Below, piece by piece: positions 36,126 through 47,522 of a DNA stretch of 64,000 nt (its first letter is position 1; each line of letters begins with the position of its first letter). Origin of the DNA: Caldimonas manganoxidans ATCC BAA-369 (lineage in GTDB: Bacteria > Pseudomonadota > Gammaproteobacteria > Burkholderiales > Burkholderiaceae_C). The notes beneath the pieces were generated by a model. The model was not told the origin of the DNA, ran no database searches, and saw nothing but the letters and a program-made list of their open reading frames with translations. The translations under genes and the position numbers were made by a program. The stretch covers positions 1 to 64,000 of the forward strand of contig NZ_KB905938.1 in NCBI RefSeq assembly GCF_000381125.1. The letters are read 5' to 3'.

Positions 36126-36919
36126 GCCAGGATCCCAAGCCAGACCGTCCGGATGAGCTGGACGGCACCGAGCAGCCCTTCGTCTCCCACCTGATCGAGC
36201 TGCGTGACCGCTTGGTTCGGTCGCTCATCGCGGTGGGCATCGTCTTTGGCCTGCTGTTTCTGTGGCCCAGTCCCGCGGGGCTGTACGACTTGCTGGCCGC
36301 CCCCTTGGTGGCTCATTTGCCGCAAGGCTCCACCATGATCGCCACCAACGTCATCTCGCCCTTCCTGGTGCCCTTGAAGATCACGTTGATGGCGGCCTTT
36401 CTGATTGCGCTGCCTTACGTGCTGTACCAAGTGTGGGCTTTCGTGGCCCCTGGCTTGTACTCGCATGAAAAACGCCTGGTCTTGCCCTTGGTGATCTCCA
36501 GCACCCTCTTGTTCTTGCTGGGCGTGGCGTTTTGCTACTTTTTCGTCTTTGGGCAAGTGTTCAAGTTCATCCAGAGCTTTGCCCCCAAGAGCATCACGGC
36601 CGCGCCCGACATCGAGGCCTACCTGGGCTTCGTGCTGACCATGTTCCTGGCCTTCGGCCTGACCTTCGAAGTGCCCATCGTCGTGGTGGTGCTGGTGCGC
36701 ATGGGCGTGGTCAGCGTGGACAAGCTGCGCAGCTTCCGCAGCTACTTCATCGTGCTGGCTTTCATCGTCGCGGCCATCGTCACGCCGCCCGATGTGATCT
36801 CCCAGCTCGCCTTGGCCCTCCCCATGTGCCTGCTTTACGAGGCGGGCCTGTGGGCGGCCCAGCTTTTCGTGAAGTACACCCGCGCGCCCGACGCGGAAGA
36901 AGACCTGGCCGCCAAGTAG
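36122..36919 (+). CDS. tatC: Sec-independent protein translocase subunit TatC
   Basis: A 265-residue inner-membrane protein with six helices. It forms with TatB the receptor for twin-arginine signal peptides. Conserved parts are [15 protein letters not shown] (N-terminal cytoplasmic), [17 protein letters not shown] and [15 protein letters not shown]. The GTG start at 36122 overlaps tatB (GTGA), and no ATG is available before the conserved N-terminus. Confidence 0.95.
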   Translation: MSQDPKPDRPDELDGTEQPFVSHLIELRDRLVRSLIAVGIVFGLLFLWPSPAGLYDLLAAPLVAHLPQGSTMIATNVISPFLVPLKITLMAAFLIALPYVLYQVWAFVAPGLYSHEKRLVLPLVISSTLLFLLGVAFCYFFVFGQVFKFIQSFAPKSITAAPDIEAYLGFVLTMFLAFGLTFEVPIVVVVLVRMGVVSVDKLRSFRSYFIVLAFIVAAIVTPPDVISQLALALPMCLLYEAGLWAAQLFVKYTRAPDAEEDLAAK

Positions 36920-37005
36920 CGCGGCCCTGCATCGGTGTCCCCAGCCCGCGGTGAGCGAGGCGGCGTCCGCCCAGCCGGTGCGCCGCCCGGAGGGCTTTGC
37001 CCATC

Positions 37006-37049
37006 AGTATTAACCATGTATTAAGACTTTAAGAAACCTTAAATAATCG
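37006..37049 (+). promoter_or_regulatory. AT-rich segment with repeated TTAA upstream of the LamB-like porin gene
   Basis: A 44-bp segment contains TATTAA twice (11 bases apart) and two further TTAA motifs, ending in AAATAATCG. It is exceptional in this GC-rich window and lies 75-115 bases before the porin ATG. It is the likely promoter/operator of a regulated outer-membrane protein gene; the regulator is unknown. Confidence 0.4.
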
Positions 37050-37122
37050 TGCCGGCCTTTGCGGCAATCCTGCCCAAAGGTCACCCCAAGCAAAGCAAAC
37101 AGAAGCACGAGGAGTCTTAACG

Positions 37123-38325
37123 ATGGATAAACAGATTCGCCGTCTGGCGGGATGCCTGGCCGTGGTTGCGGCGGCCGGCTGGGCTGCCTCCCCCAGCTGG
37201 GCCTTGGACAGTCATGGCTACTTCCGCGCCGGCCCGGGGGCCACGAAGAAGGACGCCGCCCGCGCCTGCTATGGCCTGCAGGGGCCGGGTTTGAAGTACC
37301 GCCTGGGCAATGAATGCGACTTTTACGGGGAGTTCTTCTTCAGCGAGAACTTCAAGGCCGGCGATGTGGACACCAAGATCCAGTTCACGCCCAATCTGTA
37401 CAACGCCGGTACCGACACGAATGACGCCAAGCTCGGCCTGGCCGAGATGTTCGTCGAGGGCAAGGGCTTCGACATCGCGCCCGAGGCCAGCTTCTGGGTG
37501 GGCAAGCGCTACTACGCCCGGGCCGATGTGCACATCGTCGATACCTTCTTCACGCAACAAGATGGGGTGGGCGGTGGCATGCGCGGGCTGTCGGCCGGCC
37601 CGGGACGCTTCTCGCTGGCCTATTTCCGCACCGATGACGGGGTGGCTGGAACCGCGGGCAATCAGCCCGGTCATCGGCTGAGTGCGGAGTGGTACGACTT
37701 GCCGGTCAATGCCGGCGGCAAGCTGCGCTGGGTGGCCAGCTACACGCGGGGCAGCTTCTCCGGTGGTCAGGACGGGCTGGCTCTGACGGCCCAGCACCAA
37801 CAGGAAAATTTCCTGGGCCTGGGCGGGTCCAACACCCTGTGGCTGCAATATGCCCAAGGCTCGGCCAATCTGAACACCGGCTTTGGCGACTTGTCCGCGG
37901 GCTCGGGCCACAAAGGCTGGCGCTTGGTCGAGTCCTTCACGTGGCAGCAAGGGGCTTTTGGCGGGCAGGCCTTGGCCATGTGGCAGACCGAACGCAGCGA
38001 TACCGGCGACAAGGTCCACAGCATCTCGTTGGGGGGCCGGGCGTCGTATGCCCTGACCCGGCACTTCAAGATGGTGGCCGAGCTCGGACATTCGCAGCGC
38101 AAGCCCGACGGTGGGGCCACGCAGAAACTCACCAAGTTCACGCTGGCGCCCACGCTGAGCACGGCTCCGGGCTTCTGGACCCGTCCCGAACTGCGCTTGT
38201 ACGTGACGACCGCCCGATGGAACGATGCGGCCAATGTCGCCGCGGGCTCCGGGGGGGTTACGGGTCTGGGCGATGGCAAGACCTCGGGCACCAGTTTCGG
38301 CGCCCAGGTGGAGGTGTGGTGGTGA
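37123..38325 (+). CDS. LamB/maltoporin-family carbohydrate porin
   Basis: A 400-residue outer-membrane beta-barrel protein. The signal peptide (1-28, ending SWA) precedes DSHGYFRAGPGATKK, the typical start of LamB-type porins. CYGLQGPGLKYRLGNECDFYGE and a final aromatic strand (FGAQVEVWW) also fit. It lies alone, without maltose transport or amylase genes. Specificity is therefore unknown. It is convergent with the DegS-like protease gene (15-bp gap). Confidence 0.88.
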   Translation: MDKQIRRLAGCLAVVAAAGWAASPSWALDSHGYFRAGPGATKKDAARACYGLQGPGLKYRLGNECDFYGEFFFSENFKAGDVDTKIQFTPNLYNAGTDTNDAKLGLAEMFVEGKGFDIAPEASFWVGKRYYARADVHIVDTFFTQQDGVGGGMRGLSAGPGRFSLAYFRTDDGVAGTAGNQPGHRLSAEWYDLPVNAGGKLRWVASYTRGSFSGGQDGLALTAQHQQENFLGLGGSNTLWLQYAQGSANLNTGFGDLSAGSGHKGWRLVESFTWQQGAFGGQALAMWQTERSDTGDKVHSISLGGRASYALTRHFKMVAELGHSQRKPDGGATQKLTKFTLAPTLSTAPGFWTRPELRLYVTTARWNDAANVAAGSGGVTGLGDGKTSGTSFGAQVEVWW

Positions 38326-38340
38326 TCTGAGCCGCCAGCC

Positions 38341-39498
38341 TCAGCGCGGCGCGCGGCCCGAGCGCTGCAAGCTGGGGCGCTGGGCCACTTGCACCTGCAG
38401 CTCCAGCCGCTCATTGGCGCGCTGCAGGGTCAGCGTGGCCGTGCTGTCGGGCCGCAGTGCGGCCACTGCATCGAGCAGCTGGGCCGTGTTGGCCACCGGC
38501 CGGCCTGCCACGGCCACGACCACATCGCCCGGCCGCACGCCAGCCCGTTGGGCCGGGCCGCCTTGCAAGACGCCGGAAATCAGCACGCCTTCGCGCAGGG
38601 GAAGGTTGAAGGTCTGCACGAGTTCGGGCGTGAGATCTTGGGGCTCGACCCCGATCCAGCCGCGCGTGACCCGACCGTCGCGAATCAAGCTCTCCATCAC
38701 CTGGCGCGCGGTGGTGGCTGGGATCGCAAAACCGATGCCCATGCTGCCGCCGGAGCGCGAATAGATGGCGGTGTTGATGCCCATCAGATTGCCTGCCACA
38801 TCGACCAGGGCGCCACCGGAGTTGCCGGGGTTGATTGCTGCGTCGGTTTGGATGAAATTCTCGAAGGTGTTGATGCCCAATTGGTTGCGTCCGAGCGCAC
38901 TGACGATGCCTGCGGTGACGGTTTGACCCACCCCAAAGGGGTTGCCGATGGCCAGCACCACGTCGCCCACCTGCAGCGCCGAGGCGTCGCCGAAGCTGAT
39001 GACCGGCAGATCGGGCAAGTCGATCTTGAGCACGGCCAGGTCGGTCTCCGGGTCGGTGCCCACCACTTGGGCCGAGGCTTTGCGGCCATCGACCAGGCTG
39101 ACCTCGATGTCATCGGCCCCCTCGATCACATGGTTGTTGGTCAGCACATAGCCTTCGGGTGCGACGATGACGCCCGAGCCCAGGCCGGTTTGGGGCTGCT
39201 CATCGGTCTGATCTCCAAAGAAGAAGCGGAACCAGGGGTCGTTGAGGTGCGGGTGACCCTCCGGGGCTTTGCTGGTGGCGATGTTGACCACTGCCGGCGA
39301 GGCGCGCTTGGCCGCTGGCGCCAGGCTGCCTGGGGGATGCTCCTGGCTGAGCAACACGGGGGTCTCGGTGATCGTGAGGGTCGGGATCACACTGCCGGGC
39401 GCACGGCGCAACCACTCGGGCTTGAGCGTGGCCACGACGAAGAGCACCGCCACCGCGACCGTGACGGCTTGCGAGAAAATCAGCCAGGTTTTGCGCAT
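38341..39498 (-). CDS. Membrane-anchored HtrA-family serine protease (DegS-like)
   Basis: A 385-residue S1C protease with one N-terminal membrane anchor (about residues 7-24). The trypsin-like domain has His123 (TNNHVIEG), Asp153 (ETDLAVL) and Ser227 (NPGNSGGAL). There is a single PDZ domain (about 285-370). One PDZ plus an anchor matches DegS rather than DegP. The start at 39498 (MRKTWLIF) is the natural start of the anchor; an in-frame upstream ATG at 39609 is unlikely. It is divergent from the Nif3-like gene. Such proteases sense envelope stress; an RseA-like partner is not in the window. Confidence 0.9.
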   Translation of the reverse strand: MRKTWLIFSQAVTVAVAVLFVVATLKPEWLRRAPGSVIPTLTITETPVLLSQEHPPGSLAPAAKRASPAVVNIATSKAPEGHPHLNDPWFRFFFGDQTDEQPQTGLGSGVIVAPEGYVLTNNHVIEGADDIEVSLVDGRKASAQVVGTDPETDLAVLKIDLPDLPVISFGDASALQVGDVVLAIGNPFGVGQTVTAGIVSALGRNQLGINTFENFIQTDAAINPGNSGGALVDVAGNLMGINTAIYSRSGGSMGIGFAIPATTARQVMESLIRDGRVTRGWIGVEPQDLTPELVQTFNLPLREGVLISGVLQGGPAQRAGVRPGDVVVAVAGRPVANTAQLLDAVAALRPDSTATLTLQRANERLELQVQVAQRPSLQRSGRAPR

Positions 39499-39607
39499 AC
39501 AGTGAAGGGAAAGGAGGCCCAATGAGCGGCTTGCCATCCGGCACCGGCCCCGCCAGGGGCCGCACACGCGACACGCCGGATTCCGGGCGGCATGGGGAGC
39601 CTGAGGC

Positions 39608-40357
39608 ATGATCCACCGCGATGAGTTTGGCGTGCAGGTGCACGCCCTGTTGGAGGCGGACCGCTTCCGTGATTATGGGCCGAACGGCTTGCAAGTCGAG
39701 GGCCGTCCCGAGATTCGCAAGCTGGTCAGCGGGGTGACCGCCAGTCTGGCCCTGATCGAGGCCGCGGCCCGGGCCGGGGCCGATGCCATCCTCGTGCATC
39801 ATGGGCTGTTTTGGCGTGGGCAAGACGGACGGGTGACGGGCTGGATGAAGCGGCGCTTGCAGGTCCTGCTGGCGCACGAGATCAACCTTTTTGCTTACCA
39901 CCTTCCGCTGGATGCCCATCCGCAATGGGGCAACAACGCTCAGCTGGGGCAGAAGCTGAAGCTCAGCATCGATGGCCGCTTCGGCGAGCAGGATCTCGGC
40001 TTTTTGGGCACACCGGCCCAGCCACTGACCGTGGCGGCCCTGACGGCCTTGCTGCAGTATCGACTGGGCCGCGCGCCCGTGGTGGTGGAGGGTGACGGTC
40101 GGCCGATCCGCCGGGTGGCCTGGTGCACCGGGGGAGCACAAGGCTATTTCGAGGCCGCCATCGCCGCCGGTGCCGATGCGTTCCTGACCGGCGAGATTTC
40201 CGAGCCCCAGGCCCATTACGCGCGCGAGACCGGTGTGGCGTATTTCGCCTGCGGCCACCATGCCACCGAGCGTTTTGGCGCCGCCGCGCTGGGCGCCCAT
40301 CTGGCCGAGCGCTTCGGCCTGGAGCACCAGTTCATCGACATCGACAATCCGGCGTGA
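39608..40357 (+). CDS. Nif3-like dinuclear metal centre protein (YbgI family)
   Basis: A 249-residue cytoplasmic protein. Metal-binding motifs HHGLFW (about residues 63-68) and FACGHHATERFG near the C-terminus are visible, plus the YGPNGLQVEG segment at the start. Homologues form toroidal hexamers with a two-metal centre; GTP cyclohydrolase-like activity has been proposed for relatives, but the role is unsettled. Confidence 0.92.
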   Translation: MIHRDEFGVQVHALLEADRFRDYGPNGLQVEGRPEIRKLVSGVTASLALIEAAARAGADAILVHHGLFWRGQDGRVTGWMKRRLQVLLAHEINLFAYHLPLDAHPQWGNNAQLGQKLKLSIDGRFGEQDLGFLGTPAQPLTVAALTALLQYRLGRAPVVVEGDGRPIRRVAWCTGGAQGYFEAAIAAGADAFLTGEISEPQAHYARETGVAYFACGHHATERFGAAALGAHLAERFGLEHQFIDIDNPA

Positions 40358-40548
40358 GGGCCGCTGCCGGCCACCGGGCAAGGCGCCGGCTGCGACCGTG
40401 AAGGATGGCCCATTCCGGAGGGGGCTGTGCGCACACGGTCCGCCAATCGCACGCCGATTGAGGGTTAACCCTGACCATCCCCGTAGAATCCGCGCGGCTC
40501 GCCGGTTGCCGTGGCGGGTGTGGGTGATCTGGATCAGGAGAAAACGGA

Positions 40549-41670
40549 ATGATGTCGACAGCCTGGGTGGCGCGAGGATGCGCGGCGCTGGCAATGGTGA
40601 TGTGGGGCGCGCTCGTCCAAGCGCAAGTCGTCGTGGGACAGGTGGCGCCTTTCAGTGGGCCTCAGGCAGTGACCGGACGCGCCATTCATGCCGGGGCCAA
40701 ACTCTATTTCGATGCGGTCAATGCCCGAGGCGGCGTCAAGGGCCAACGCATCCGTTTCGTCACGCGTGACGATGCCCAAAAGGCCGATGAGACGGTGCGC
40801 TTGGTCAAGGCGATGATTGCCGAAGATGCGCCGGTGGCCCTGTTGGGCACGGTGGGCACCACCAACCTGGAAGCGCTGTCCAAGGATGGGGTGCTGGTGC
40901 GCAGCCGCACGGCCATGGTCGGGGGCGTGTCGGGGGCTGCTTCGGTGGCGCAGGCGCCCAATATTTTCGTCGTCAAAGCCAGCTATCACGACGAAATCGG
41001 CCGCTTGTTTCGTCAGTTGTCGCAGGTGGGCGTGACCCGCGTCGGTTTGCTCTACCAGGACGATGGTTTGGGTCAAGACGTGCGGGCCGGGGCGCAGGCT
41101 GCTGCCCAAGCGCATGGCATCAGCTTGGTGGCGCAAGCGCCCTACGCGCGCAACACCACCGAGGTGACGGCCGCCGTGACCCAACTGATGCAAGCCCAGC
41201 CGCAGGCGATCTTCCTCGGAGCCACCACGGCCGCGGCGATCGAGTTCGTGCGACGTTATGGCGAGGCTGGCGGGCAAGCCACGATGTATGGGATGTCGAT
41301 CATCGATACCGATGCATTGCTCAAAGCCTTGGGGCCGGATCGGGCGCGGGGCTATGCGTTTTCCGTGGTGTTGCCTTTGCTCAACCGGCAAGACCGTGCC
41401 GTGGTGCGTGAATATCTCGCCTTGCGAGAACAGTCCAAGGATCCGGATTTGACGGCGCGCTCGATCGAAGGATTCATCGCGGCCAAAGTGTTGGTGCATG
41501 CGTTGGAGCGTGCGCCGCGCTGGACGCCCGAGGCCGTCAGCGCGACGCTGAGCAGCCTACGCAGCCTGGATGTGGGCGGCTATGTCTTGGACTTCAGCCA
41601 ACAAGGGCGCACGGGGTCCCGCTACGTGGATTTCGCGATGATCGGCTCTGGTGGCAGGCTGGTGCAGTGA
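40549..41670 (+). CDS. Orphan periplasmic substrate-binding protein, branched-chain amino acid type
   Basis: A 373-residue exported protein (signal peptide ends about residue 25, ALVQA) of the LivK-like superfamily: VVVGQVAPFSGPQAVTGRAIHAG ... LYFDAVNARGGVKG, quoted here in part. CAGGAG lies upstream, and TAGAAT at 40484-40489 is a candidate -10. It is only distantly related to the two receptors in the depolymerase block. No permease or ATPase is adjacent. It may serve a transporter elsewhere or act as a sensor. Confidence 0.85.
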   Translation: MMSTAWVARGCAALAMVMWGALVQAQVVVGQVAPFSGPQAVTGRAIHAGAKLYFDAVNARGGVKGQRIRFVTRDDAQKADETVRLVKAMIAEDAPVALLGTVGTTNLEALSKDGVLVRSRTAMVGGVSGAASVAQAPNIFVVKASYHDEIGRLFRQLSQVGVTRVGLLYQDDGLGQDVRAGAQAAAQAHGISLVAQAPYARNTTEVTAAVTQLMQAQPQAIFLGATTAAAIEFVRRYGEAGGQATMYGMSIIDTDALLKALGPDRARGYAFSVVLPLLNRQDRAVVREYLALREQSKDPDLTARSIEGFIAAKVLVHALERAPRWTPEAVSATLSSLRSLDVGGYVLDFSQQGRTGSRYVDFAMIGSGGRLVQ

Positions 41671-41726
41671 TCGCTAGGGGCCCGGCGCCCCAAGCGTTTC
41701 GGGCGCACCGTTCTGAGCCGGAGGGA

Positions 41727-43364
41727 TCAATGGGGGTCCAGCGGTTCGGCGATGCGTCGGGTCACCACCGGCGGCTGCGGTCCGATGTGAAACGCCAGAC
41801 GGCGCTGCCGCAGGTGCACGTCGGCCGCGGTCACACGGTCGAAGCGCCGCAGGTGCTCGACCCAAGATTCATCGATGAAGTACTCGGTGTACAGCCCTGG
41901 GTCGTTGACGTCGCGAAACAGCTCCCAGGCCAGCGCGCCTTGACGCAGGCGGCTGCGGCGGCTTTCCTTCATCACCTCACGGAAGGCGGCGGCCTGCGCC
42001 GGGTCGATGCGGTATTCGATGGTCACGAGCACCGGTCCGGCGTCCGGGGCGATCGGGGTGGCGGTGACCGGCGGCTTCCAGGCCTGCGAGGGCGTGAGGT
42101 CTTCTTCGGCCTTGCCTTCGATACGCCAGCGGCGGGCCCAGGGGAGCAAGGCCATGCCGGTGACGGCCGCAGCCAACAAGCTCAAGGGCACGGAGCCGAG
42201 CGTGGCCACTTTGCCCCATAGCGCGGCGGACAGGCCGGCGCTGCCCATCAAGGCCATTTGGTAGATCGACATGCCGCGGGCGCGCACCCAATCCGGCAGC
42301 GCCAGTTGGGCAGCCACGGTCAAGGTGTTGGCCACCGTGATCCAAGCCATGCCGCTGAAAAACATCGCCGGCACGGCCACCCAGACATTGGGGGCGAAGG
42401 CCACGATCACGGTCATGGCCGCTTGCACGATGCTGCCGCGATTGACCAAGGTGTCGCGGTCGTAGCGGGCGCGCAGCCGCTGCAGCTGAGAGGCGGCCAC
42501 CACGGCGCCGCAGCCCATGGCCGCCAGCAGCATCGTGAACGTGCCGGCTCCACCGCCTTGCAGGCCGCGGGCCACCAGCGGCAGCAAAGCCAGCACGGCG
42601 GTCGATTGCAAGAAGAACAGCGCAATGCGCAACAGCACGGCGTGCATGCGGGTGGACTGACGCACGTACTGCCAGCCCACGCGGATGGCGCCGAGGAAGC
42701 GCTCGCCGGGCAAGGCACTGACGGTGCGCTCGCGCTTCCAGCGCATGATCACGAAGCCGGCGGCCACCGACAAAGCGGCATTGAGCACGAAGACATACGC
42801 GCTACCCAGCGCGGCGATGATCGCGCCGGCCAGCAGCGGGCCGATGATGCGCGAGGCATTCATCGCGATGCCGTTGAGCGCCAAGGCGGCGGGCAGTTGC
42901 ACCCGTGGCACCAATTCGGGCACGATGGCGGCGAACACGGGCCAACGCATGGCCAGACCGATGCCATTGGCGAAGGTCAGCACCAGCAGCAGCACCGGCG
43001 AGATGGCGTCGGTGAGCACCAAGGTGCAAGTCACCACGGCCACGCCGGCCACCCAGAACTGGGTGACCATGAAAAACCGCCGCCGATCCAGGATGTCGGC
43101 CAAGGCGCCGCTGGGCAGTCCCAAGAGGAAGACCGGCAGCATCGAGGCCGTCTGCACCAGGGCCACCAGGGCCGGGGAGGTCGTCAGCGTGGTCATCAGC
43201 CAGGCCGCGGCCACATCGTTCATCCACATGCAGGTGTTGGCCACCAACCAGGTGATCCAGAGCATGCGAAAGACCGGCTGGGTCAGCGGCGCCCAGGCGG
43301 AGGCCGACACCGCCGCCGTGGCGGGCGAAGACGTGGGGGAGGGGGAAGAATCAGACGGGTTCAA
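41727..43364 (-). CDS. MFS exporter with C-terminal ABM-type domain (MFS_3 family)
   Basis: A 545-residue protein. About twelve membrane helices (residues 28-420) resemble EntS-like exporters (VANTCMWMNDVAAAWLMTTL, PSGALADILDRRRFF). A soluble C-terminal domain (about 440-530) has the ferredoxin-like ABM pattern: VTIEYRIDPAQAAAFREVM and YTEYFIDESWVEHLRRF. The likely start is TTG at 43364, because no ATG or GTG precedes the conserved pre-helix region WAPLTQPVFRMLW except a GTG at 43310. The transported compound is unknown. Confidence 0.85.
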   Translation of the reverse strand: MNPSDSSPSPTSSPATAAVSASAWAPLTQPVFRMLWITWLVANTCMWMNDVAAAWLMTTLTTSPALVALVQTASMLPVFLLGLPSGALADILDRRRFFMVTQFWVAGVAVVTCTLVLTDAISPVLLLVLTFANGIGLAMRWPVFAAIVPELVPRVQLPAALALNGIAMNASRIIGPLLAGAIIAALGSAYVFVLNAALSVAAGFVIMRWKRERTVSALPGERFLGAIRVGWQYVRQSTRMHAVLLRIALFFLQSTAVLALLPLVARGLQGGGAGTFTMLLAAMGCGAVVAASQLQRLRARYDRDTLVNRGSIVQAAMTVIVAFAPNVWVAVPAMFFSGMAWITVANTLTVAAQLALPDWVRARGMSIYQMALMGSAGLSAALWGKVATLGSVPLSLLAAAVTGMALLPWARRWRIEGKAEEDLTPSQAWKPPVTATPIAPDAGPVLVTIEYRIDPAQAAAFREVMKESRRSRLRQGALAWELFRDVNDPGLYTEYFIDESWVEHLRRFDRVTAADVHLRQRRLAFHIGPQPPVVTRRIAEPLDPH

Positions 43365-43432
43365 GGCAAGCCCGATGATGCCTCAAACCCGACGAGTTTG
43401 CGCATGCCGCGCCAGCGGCGTTCAGCCTGGAT

Positions 43433-45733
<2,301 letters not shown>

Positions 45734-45860
45734 GGGTGCTCCTTGAAGCTTGCGGGGCGCTGAGGTGCCCCGCAAGCCTCTAGCCTACGCTTTTGCGCCG
45801 CGCGGATTAATCACCGCAGAAGTTGGGCAGCTTACGCTGCCGGCCCCAGGCCCCGGGCCT

Positions 45861-46844
45861 TCAGCGCCACACATCCACCACGGTGCGTCCACGCACCTGA
45901 CCGGCCAACAGCTTTGGACAATAGTCGATCACCTCGCTCAGGCCGATCTCGGTGATCATGGTCTCCAGTCGTTCGGCCGGCACATGCTGCGCCAGCAGAT
46001 CCCAGGCCTTGCGGCGTGTGTCGTGGTCGGTGAAGACGCTGTTGATGCCGTACAGCGTGACTCCCCGCAGGATGAAGGGCATCACCGTGCCGGGGAAGTC
46101 GGAGCCCTGCGCCAGGCCGCAGGCGGCCACGGCGCCGTTCCAGCGCGTGGCGGCGCAGGCATTGGCCAGGGTGTGGCTGCCCACGGTATCGACCACGCCG
46201 GCCCAACGCTCGCTTTGCAGCGGCTTGCCCGGTTGGGCGAATGCCTGGCGATCCACGCAGCGGGCCGCCCCCAGGCTGCGCAGATAGTCCGCCTCCTGCG
46301 GCCGCCCGGTGGAGGCCACCACCGTGTAGCCCAGGCTGCCGAGCAAGGCCACGGCGATGGAGCCCACGCCGCCGGCGGCGCCCGTGACCAGCACCTCTCC
46401 GTCGCCGGGCTGCAAGCCGTGGCGCTGCAAGGCCATCACGCACAGCGCAGCGGTGAAGCCGGCCGTGGCGATCGCCATCGACTGCCGGGCGGTGTAGGCC
46501 GCCGGACGCCGCAGCAGCCAACCGGCCTTCAGACGGGCCTTCTGAGCCAGGCCCCCCCAGTGGGTCTCGCCCAGTCCCCAGCCGGTCACCACCACCGGGT
46601 CGCCCGGCTGCCAGGCTGGATCGCGGCTGGCTTCCACCGTGCCGGCCAGATCGATGCCGGGCACCATCGGCCAGGCGCGCACGATGGCCCCGCGGCCCGT
46701 GATGGCCAGCGCATCCTTGTAGTTGAGGGTGGAATACTCGACCTTGACGGTCACCTCGGCCTCGGGCAGCTGGGTGTCGTCCATATCGACCAGCGCGGCG
46801 CGGGTCTGGCGGTCCTCCTGGCTCAGGAGCAAAGCTTTGAACAT
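45861..46844 (-). CDS. AcuI/YhdH-type medium-chain reductase (acrylyl-CoA reductase family)
   Basis: A 327-residue NADPH-dependent quinone-oxidoreductase-like enzyme. Cofactor-binding VTGAAGGVGSIAVALLG (about 150-166) and substrate-domain segments TLNYKDALAITGRG and VPGIDLAGTV are visible. The ADC GINSVFTDHDTRRKAWDLLA type helix also fits AcuI/YhdH (quoted as GINSVFTDHDTRRKAW). Family members reduce acryloyl-CoA to propanoyl-CoA. AAGGAG supports the start at 46844. Confidence 0.88.
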   Translation of the reverse strand: MFKALLLSQEDRQTRAALVDMDDTQLPEAEVTVKVEYSTLNYKDALAITGRGAIVRAWPMVPGIDLAGTVEASRDPAWQPGDPVVVTGWGLGETHWGGLAQKARLKAGWLLRRPAAYTARQSMAIATAGFTAALCVMALQRHGLQPGDGEVLVTGAAGGVGSIAVALLGSLGYTVVASTGRPQEADYLRSLGAARCVDRQAFAQPGKPLQSERWAGVVDTVGSHTLANACAATRWNGAVAACGLAQGSDFPGTVMPFILRGVTLYGINSVFTDHDTRRKAWDLLAQHVPAERLETMITEIGLSEVIDYCPKLLAGQVRGRTVVDVWR

Positions 46845-46892
46845 CGGGGTGTCTCCTTCCACAACAGCCCCGATCTTGGCCCAAAACCGGAT

Positions 46893-47312
46893 TCAATGGT
46901 GCAGCGGCTCCAGCACGCCCACCAGCGCCAGGTGGCTGCGGTCGGCATGCGAGCGCCAGCGGGCATGGCAGGCGGGCACTTCCACTTCGACCGGTTCGGT
47001 CTGCGAGACCCAGTCCAGGGCCTCTTGCAGCAAGCCGGGGCGGCTGGCGGCGTGCTCCAGGGCCTGGCACCACAGGAGCTTCATGCGTTCGCCAGGCGCG
47101 CAGCCATGCTGCACGCGGTGGGCGCGTTCATAGCGTTCACGACAATCGGGTGGCTCGATGTGGCAGCATTCCCAGCGCCCGGTGATGTCGGGCATGGGGC
47201 GCACCAGCGAAGGCTCGATGCTATCGGCTTGGGCGTCATACAGCCCAAGCAGGGTCAAGCCATCCGCAAAACGGATGCGGGCGAGATGTTGGGTCATGGG
47301 GCAAACGGACAT
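46893..47312 (-). CDS. Hypothetical protein
   Basis: A 139-residue protein of unknown function, beginning MSVCPMTQHLARIRFADG. It contains Cys/His-rich stretches (WECCHIEPPDCRERYERAH) and a Glu/Val-rich C-terminal segment (SQTEPVEVEVPACHARWRSH). An ATG at 47297 is an alternative start; neither has a strong ribosome-binding site. It lies 48 bp upstream of the AcuI-like gene on the same strand, so the two may be co-transcribed. Confidence 0.55.
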   Translation of the reverse strand: MSVCPMTQHLARIRFADGLTLLGLYDAQADSIEPSLVRPMPDITGRWECCHIEPPDCRERYERAHRVQHGCAPGERMKLLWCQALEHAASRPGLLQEALDWVSQTEPVEVEVPACHARWRSHADRSHLALVGVLEPLHH

Positions 47313-47418
47313 CAAATTCTTGGGTGGGGCCGCGGCCGCTCGCACCGGTTCGGGCTTCGAGCACTGCGGCTGGCGACACCAAATGTTGCGTATAGGACCA
47401 CAGGTTGGCCCTCGAGTG

Positions 47419-47448
47419 CCTCCCACTTTTGGGGGAAAAATGGGGGAG
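47419..47448. repeat. A/T-G/C block repeat and imperfect inverted repeat upstream of pdxA
   Basis: CTCCCACTTTT (47420-47430) and AAAATGGGGGAG (47437-47448) form an imperfect inverted repeat around GGGGGA. The segment also holds GGGGGA twice, separated by AAAAT. It lies in the 210-bp divergent gap between the hypothetical gene and pdxA and could be an operator or a remnant terminator. Confidence 0.35.
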
Positions 47449-47522
47449 TCGGGCGCGCGCCGGACGCCTGCGATCGGGTGCGTTCACAATGCGCACATGG
47501 ACACCGATGCCATGCACCCGTG

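Noticed and set aside
41676-41690. Terminator between the orphan binding protein and the MFS exporter
   Set aside because: GGGGC-CCGGC-GCCCC can form a short stem, but no T-run follows in either direction.
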